Of a DNA stretch of 64,000 nt, positions 59,823 through 64,000 are shown in pieces. Numbering within the stretch: position 1 is the stretch's first letter; each line of letters begins with the position of its first letter. The stretch is from Asanoa ishikariensis. GTDB taxonomy: Bacteria; Actinomycetota; Actinomycetes; Mycobacteriales; Micromonosporaceae. The notes under the pieces were generated by a model. The model was not told where the DNA came from, ran no database searches, and saw only the letters and a program-made list of their open reading frames with translations. The stretch spans positions 1,488,001 through 1,552,000 of the forward strand of contig NZ_FNQB01000002.1 in assembly GCF_900107455.1 (NCBI RefSeq), written 5' to 3'. The position numbers and the translations under genes are program-made.

Positions 59823-59848
59823 CCGACCCTCTCCGGCCGGCCACCCCG

Positions 59849-60697
59849 TCAGTGATGATGGTGGTGGTCGGCCGGGTGGTGGTGGGGGAGTTGGGCGGCG
59901 CCCACCGACTGCTCGTGGAACGGCAGGGCGATCCGGTACTTGCAGGTGTCGCAGTTGGCACGGATGTCGCCGCCCAGCGCCTCCTGGTAACGCTCCACCA
60001 CGATCTCCGCGAGCCCCGCGCAGTCGCCGATCACCTCGGCGGTCCTGACGTCGGCACCGCGCGCCGCCGCCCACTCGGTCGCCTGCGCCGCCACCCGGCG
60101 CGGGAGCACGCCGGTGAAGATGAAGTACGGCAGCACCACGATCTTCCCGGCGCCCAGGGCGCGACAGCGGTCCAGGCCGGCCGGCACACCGGGTTCGGCG
60201 AGCGAGACGAACGCGTACTCCACACCGGCCACCGGGGTCGTCTCGGCCAGCAGCCGGGCCACCTTCGCGACCTCGGCGTTGGCGTCGGGGTCAGTCGAGC
60301 CGCGGCCGACCAGCAGCACAGTGGTGTCCGAGTCGGCGCCGGCCGCGGTAAGCCGCTCCCGCAGCAACGCCAGCACGCCCGGGTGCGGGCCGAGCGGACG
60401 GCCGTAGGCGAAGGTCAGCCCCGGGTGCCGGGCGCGTTCGGCGGCCAACGAGCCAGGGATGTCACCTTTGGAGTGTCCGGCGGCCACCAGCATCAGGGGC
60501 ACGCAGGCCAGCCGTTGAACTCCGTCACCGAGCAGCGCGGCGACCGCGTCCTTGACGGGTGGCGGTGAAAGCTCGATGAAGCCGCCGGCGACCGGCACGT
60601 CGAGGGTCCGACCGACCCGCTCGACGAAACGGCGGAAGTCCTCGGCGCCCTCCGGGTCGGTGGTGCCGTGGCCGGCGATGAGCAAGGGGATGGTCAT
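59849..60697 (-). CDS. cbiX: CbiX-type sirohydrochlorin cobaltochelatase (double-domain) with His-rich tail
   Basis: 282 residues from ATG 60697. Two CbiX repeats: the first with LIAGHGTTDPEG and VAAGHSKGDIPG (metal-binding His residues present), the second with LLVGRGSTDPDAN and FIFTGVLPRRV (His replaced by Arg and Thr), so only the first half may be catalytic. A conserved NCDTCKYRIALPFHE precedes a tail of eight His among thirteen residues that could store cobalt. Inserts Co(II) into the corrin precursor in the early-cobalt route. Last gene of the cobalamin operon; overlaps cobH (ATGA). Confidence 0.9.
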   Translation of the reverse strand: MTIPLLIAGHGTTDPEGAEDFRRFVERVGRTLDVPVAGGFIELSPPPVKDAVAALLGDGVQRLACVPLMLVAAGHSKGDIPGSLAAERARHPGLTFAYGRPLGPHPGVLALLRERLTAAGADSDTTVLLVGRGSTDPDANAEVAKVARLLAETTPVAGVEYAFVSLAEPGVPAGLDRCRALGAGKIVVLPYFIFTGVLPRRVAAQATEWAAARGADVRTAEVIGDCAGLAEIVVERYQEALGGDIRANCDTCKYRIALPFHEQSVGAAQLPHHHPADHHHHH

Positions 60698-61296
60698 GCG
60701 AGGGGATCTCCGTACAGCAGGGCATTGACGGCGGCGGCCGCGACGGCCGCACCGCCGCGCGCGGATCGGTTGGACAGTTGGGGTAGCGCGGTCTGCCGCA
60801 GCGCCGCCTTCGACTCGGCGGCGCCGACGTAGCCGACCGGCAGGCCGACCACCAGGGCAGGGCGGAGGTCGCCGGCGGCGGCCAGCCGCAGGAGTTCGGT
60901 GAGCGCGGTCGGCGCGTTGCCGATCACCCACACCGCACCGTCGGCGTGTGTGGCAGCGGCCAGTCTCATCCCGGCGGCGGACCGGGTCAGCCCGGCCGTC
61001 TTAGCGAGCGCAGCCGTCTCGGGCGCCGCGACCAGGCAGGTCGCCGGGTACGTCGTCACGCCCGCCGCCACCATCGTCACGTCGGTGACCAGCGCGGCAC
61101 CGTCGGCCAGCGCCGCCGCACCGGATGCCAGCGCCGCCTCGTCGAGAACCAGGTCGTCGAGCCAGCCCGGGTCGGCCGTGGTGTGGATGATCCGTTCGAC
61201 CACGTCCCGGGAGTACGGCGGCAGGGCGGCCGTGTCGGCCTCGCCGCGCAGGATCCGGTAGGACTCCGTCTCGATCGGGTGCACGGTGCGCCTCAT
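60694..61296 (-). CDS. cobH: Precorrin-8X methylmutase (CobH/CbiC)
   Basis: 200 residues from ATG 61296. HPIETESYRILRGEAD, ERIIHTTADPGW (with the catalytic His), VTDVTMVAAGVTTYP and PALVVGLPVGYVGAAESKAAL match CobH along the whole length. It moves the methyl from C-11 to C-12 to give hydrogenobyrinic or cobyrinic acid. It overlaps neighbours on both sides by 4 bp. Confidence 0.94.
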   Translation of the reverse strand: MRRTVHPIETESYRILRGEADTAALPPYSRDVVERIIHTTADPGWLDDLVLDEAALASGAAALADGAALVTDVTMVAAGVTTYPATCLVAAPETAALAKTAGLTRSAAGMRLAAATHADGAVWVIGNAPTALTELLRLAAAGDLRPALVVGLPVGYVGAAESKAALRQTALPQLSNRSARGGAAVAAAAVNALLYGDPLA

Positions 61297-63044
61297 GACA
61301 GCCACGTGTACTCCCGGGGCGTGACCATCCGGCCGGCCACCAACCGGCTCCGGCTGGACCCGACCAGGACCACCGAGCGCATGTCCACGATGGACGGATC
61401 GGCGGTCAGTGCGGCGAGCGTGGTCAGGTGCACCCGCTGGCCCGCCCGCGACGCGTCGCGGACCACGCCGACCGGCGTCTCCGGCGGCCGGTGCTTGCCC
61501 AGGATCGCCAGTGCCTCGGCGAACTGGGCCGTGCGGGCCTTGCTGCGCGGGTTGTAGAGGCAGGCGACCAGGTCGGCGCCGGCCACCGCACGCAGCCGTT
61601 CGACGATCACCGGCCACGGCGTGTGCAGATCCGACAGGGAGACGTACGCGTGGTCGTGGCCGAGCGGTGCACCCAACAGGGCGCTCGCGGCCAGGGCCGC
61701 GGTCACCCCCGGCACCGCCTCGACGTCGACGTCGGCGCCGGCCAGCTCGAGGGCGGGCGACGCCATCGCGTAGAGGCCGGCGTCACCGGACCCGATCAGC
61801 ACGACGGCGTGCCCCTCGGTGGCGAGCTCGACCGCCTCCCGCGCCCGCTTGGACTCCTCGCCGAGCACGGACTCCACGATCCGGGCGCCGGGGGAGAGCA
61901 GGTGGCGCACCTGGTCCACGTACTGGTCCAGGCCGACGACGACGGACGCCCGGCGCAGTGCGGCGGTCGCCCGCGGCGTCCGCAGGTCCTCGGCGCCGGG
62001 TCCGATCCCGACGATGGTCAGCCGCCCGCGCGGCACGAGCCGGGCGACGGCCGCGGTGGCGGTCGGCGTGACCCGCTTGGCCACCACCAGGCTGGCGTCC
62101 CGGCCCGCGTCCCGGGCGGCCCGCAGCGCGGCCGCCTCGGCCACGCTCGGCGTGCCGACCGCGGCCCGCACCACCTCGGACGGCGTCGGCACGTCCTCGG
62201 CCGCGAGATCGTCGGCCGGGAAGGTCAGCACGGGCCAGCCCTGGTCTTCGGCGAACGCCAGGATCCCGGCCTCGTCGGCCTTGACGTCCACAGTGGCCAA
62301 CGCCCGCACCGAGGCGCGGTCGAGTCCGCCGGTCGCGAGTGCCGCGTCCACCACGGCGGCGACCGCCTCGGCGGTGACGCCCCGGCTGGCACCGACGCCG
62401 ACGACGAGCGAAGGCGGTCGGTACAGCAGGTCACCAACGGCGTCAGTGCGATCCGAGACGACCAGCCGCACAGAGCCTGCGCCAGAAAGCGAGGGAACGG
62501 GCTGGGTCGTGTCGTCGTCCGGCTGCGCCGGGTCGGCTCCTGCGGGCAGCGGTGGGACGGGCCAGGTCGCGTCGGAGACTACGGTCACGCCCGCGCCGTC
62601 CAGCATCGCGCGGGTGACCCGGGCGACCGGGGCCGGGTCGGCCAGGCGGAAGCCCAGGTCGGCGCCGAAGCCATCGAGCGGCGGGAGGCCGACGCTGTCG
62701 GTGGCGGTGGTGATGACCGGCTCCGCGCCGAGCAGCGCGGCGATCCGCCGGGCCGCGTCGTTGGCGCCGCCGTCGTGGCCGCCGGTGAGCGCGACCGCGA
62801 ACCGGCCCGCCTCGTCGACGCAGACCACGCCCGGGTCGGTGTGCTTGTCCGCCAGCAGCGGCGCGATCAGCCGCACGGTCGCACCGGTGGCCAGGAAGCA
62901 GACCACGACGTCATTGTTCGCCCAGGCCGCATCGAGTTGGCTGTGCACCGGTCCGTCGAACACGCGGACCTCGTCGGGCCAGGCGGTGGCGAGGCGCGCG
63001 GCGTGCGCACGACCGGCGGCGGTCGGCGCGACAATCCCGATCAT
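61293..63044 (-). CDS. cobJ: Fused cobalt-precorrin-5A hydrolase (CbiG/CobE) and precorrin-3B C17-methyltransferase (CobJ)
   Basis: 583 residues from ATG 63044. The N-terminal part is CbiG-like (VVCFLATGATVRLIAPLLADKHTDPGVVCVDEAGRF split over about 46-82; TGGHDGGAND), then a CobE-like piece (VVGVGASRGVTAEAVAAVVDAAL), then CobJ (about 335-583: LTIVGIGPGAEDLRTPRA SAM loop, VLIGSGDAGLYAMASPALEL, YNPRSKARTAQFAEA). One protein thus makes the ring-contraction methylation and opens the lactone in adjacent steps. Such fusions are known in actinobacteria. Coupled to cobL by ATGA. Confidence 0.93.
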   Translation of the reverse strand: MIGIVAPTAAGRAHAARLATAWPDEVRVFDGPVHSQLDAAWANNDVVVCFLATGATVRLIAPLLADKHTDPGVVCVDEAGRFAVALTGGHDGGANDAARRIAALLGAEPVITTATDSVGLPPLDGFGADLGFRLADPAPVARVTRAMLDGAGVTVVSDATWPVPPLPAGADPAQPDDDTTQPVPSLSGAGSVRLVVSDRTDAVGDLLYRPPSLVVGVGASRGVTAEAVAAVVDAALATGGLDRASVRALATVDVKADEAGILAFAEDQGWPVLTFPADDLAAEDVPTPSEVVRAAVGTPSVAEAAALRAARDAGRDASLVVAKRVTPTATAAVARLVPRGRLTIVGIGPGAEDLRTPRATAALRRASVVVGLDQYVDQVRHLLSPGARIVESVLGEESKRAREAVELATEGHAVVLIGSGDAGLYAMASPALELAGADVDVEAVPGVTAALAASALLGAPLGHDHAYVSLSDLHTPWPVIVERLRAVAGADLVACLYNPRSKARTAQFAEALAILGKHRPPETPVGVVRDASRAGQRVHLTTLAALTADPSIVDMRSVVLVGSSRSRLVAGRMVTPREYTWLS

Positions 63045-64000
63045 CGTGCACCCCAGACAAGCGTGACCGGGTTGGTGGCGGCCAGGCGGTGCCGGCCGGC
63101 GATCTCCACCAGACGGTTGGTTTGAAGCTGTGCGCCGCCGGTCGTGTAGCCGGCCGCGGTGAGGGCGTCCGCGGCCGGACCGACGGGCTCCACGGCCGCG
63201 TAGGCGGCGACGACCTGGGCCGGCCCGCGGCCAAGAACAGCGGCGAGCACGTCCGGCCCGCCTCCGCCGACGAAGACCGCGTCAGGATCGGGCAGGTCGG
63301 CGAGCACCGCCGGCGCCGCACCGGTGACGACCCGGACGTCCACGCCGTGCTGGGCCGCGTTCGCCCGCACCAGATCCGCCGAAGCCGGGTCACGATCGAC
63401 CGCGACGACGGCGGCACCGAACCGGCCACATTCGACGGCGACCGATCCGGACCCCGCACCGACGTCCCAGACCAGCATGCCGGGCGCCGGGCGCAGATGT
63501 GCCAACGCGACCGCCCGGACCTCGGCCTTCGTGATCATCGAGGCGCGATGCCGGAACGCGTCCTCGGGCAGCGCCCATCCGTCCGGCGGACGCACGCCGC
63601 CCGCGAGCCAGCCGGCCGGACCGTCCGCCACGTCGCGGGCCAACACGATTGCCACGTTGGGCTCGGTCCAGTCGCCCTCAGGACCGGTCAGTCGCTCCGA
63701 CGCCGTGCCGAGCTGGGAAGCCACGACGACCCGCCGCTGCCAGCCCTGCAAACCCGCCGCCAGCGCCGGTGGCTCCGCGCCGGGGCCGGTGAGCACGGCG
63801 ACCTTCGGGTACGCGCGACAGACGTTGATCGCCCGCCGCAGCCCTCCGTCGCGTCCGTGCGCCGACACCACCACCGCGTCATCCCAGGGGAGCCCGAGCC
63901 GGGCGAAGGCCGACGCCACCGACGACACCGCCGGCCGGACGACCGGGTCCAGGCCGGCCCGGCGCAGCGCCCGGACGATCCCGAAGAACCCCGGGTCGCC
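63041..64000 (-). CDS. cobL: Precorrin-6Y C5,15-methyltransferase CobL (CbiE-CbiT), N-terminus outside window
   Basis: The frame is open to the right edge (GDPGFFGIVRALRRAG at the edge is CbiE-like and needs residues beyond it). The C-terminal CbiT half is complete: HRASMITKAEVRAVALAHLRPAPGM, VWDVGAGSGSVAVE (SAM loop), VDRDPASADLVRANAAQ, VFVGGGG. It methylates C-5 and C-15 and decarboxylates the side chain. First visible gene of the minus-strand cobalamin operon, which extends past the window. Confidence 0.92.
   Translation of the reverse strand, partial: GDPGFFGIVRALRRAGLDPVVRPAVSSVASAFARLGLPWDDAVVVSAHGRDGGLRRAINVCRAYPKVAVLTGPGAEPPALAAGLQGWQRRVVVASQLGTASERLTGPEGDWTEPNVAIVLARDVADGPAGWLAGGVRPPDGWALPEDAFRHRASMITKAEVRAVALAHLRPAPGMLVWDVGAGSGSVAVECGRFGAAVVAVDRDPASADLVRANAAQHGVDVRVVTGAAPAVLADLPDPDAVFVGGGGPDVLAAVLGRGPAQVVAAYAAVEPVGPAADALTAAGYTTGGAQLQTNRLVEIAGRHRLAATNPVTLVWGAR

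Noticed and set aside
1-64000. CRISPR array, tRNA, rRNA, insertion sequence or prophage
   Set aside because: Looked for spaced direct repeats, CCA-ending cloverleaf genes, transposase motifs and phage genes on both strands; none was seen by eye.

Overview
The window is chromosomal DNA of a high-GC actinobacterium, most likely a member of the Micromonosporaceae (Micromonospora/Actinoplanes/Asanoa type). The signs are very GC-rich third codon positions, many GTG starts, F420/LLM oxidoreductases, a desferrioxamine (des) locus with an IdeR/DmdR1-type iron box, secreted CBM2 polysaccharidases, and a long hairpin terminator built on GGGACCCTTGTTA, a repeat I know from Micromonosporaceae. The placement is inference; there is no rRNA or other marker gene here. 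No tRNA, rRNA, CRISPR, insertion sequence or phage gene was seen.

Layout. 0-11 kb: an epimerase tail, a LysR regulator, a Ser/Thr kinase, two small membrane proteins, a cupin/threonine-synthase pair, a GlxA-type regulator with a cysteine hydrolase, and a translationally coupled trio (receiver-thioredoxin-reductase fusion, cyclic-nucleotide-domain histidine kinase, HAD phosphatase). 11-16 kb: a stand-alone PheS-like ligase behind what looks like a transcription attenuator, a tiny HTH/ClpN-domain pair with a strongly operator-covered promoter, an ArsR-SRPBCC fusion with two palindromic operators, and a DUF1295 enzyme next to a GC-rich minisatellite. 16-21 kb: a probable lipid operon (lipid kinase, BrkB-like protein, double PAP2 phosphatase, EEP phosphatase). 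21-31 kb: plant-polysaccharide degradation (GH9 cellulase and PL11 rhamnogalacturonan lyase in an operon behind a CebR-like box, later a GH5 mannanase, all with CBM2), interrupted by two LLM oxidoreductases and a phosphopantetheinyl transferase. 31-40 kb: NAD kinase, RseB/LolA-like exported protein, OmpR-type two-component system, TPR protein, MarR/VOC pair, K+ channel. 40-48 kb: two small genes (a DUF4236-like protein and a protein made of 21 consecutive Ser-x-x triplets), an aldose dehydrogenase, a polyester-hydrolase (PETase/cutinase) homologue, a LuxR-LAL regulator, a methyltransferase, a flavin monooxygenase, a DksA-like protein, and two coiled-coil proteins, one an orphan ATP-synthase b homologue.

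49-57 kb is a desferrioxamine-type siderophore operon (desA, desB, a desC-desD gene fusion, and a penicillin-acylase gene resembling desG) with a divergent siderophore-interacting reductase; one iron box sits between them. 57.2-58.6 kb holds an aldo-keto reductase and an XRE regulator that have lost several internal pieces. 58.7-64 kb holds a cobalamin riboswitch controlling the cobalt transporter genes cbtBA, converging on a cobalamin operon (cobL, a cbiG-cobJ fusion, cobH, cbiX) that enters from the right edge.

The most interesting unexplained items are the Ser-x-x triplet protein (40137..40358), the PheS-like ligase with an altered amino-acid pocket and its leader-peptide attenuator (11059..12306), the HTH/ClpN pair with a leaderless, doubly operator-blocked promoter (12657..13544), and the secreted polyester-hydrolase homologue (41565..42428).
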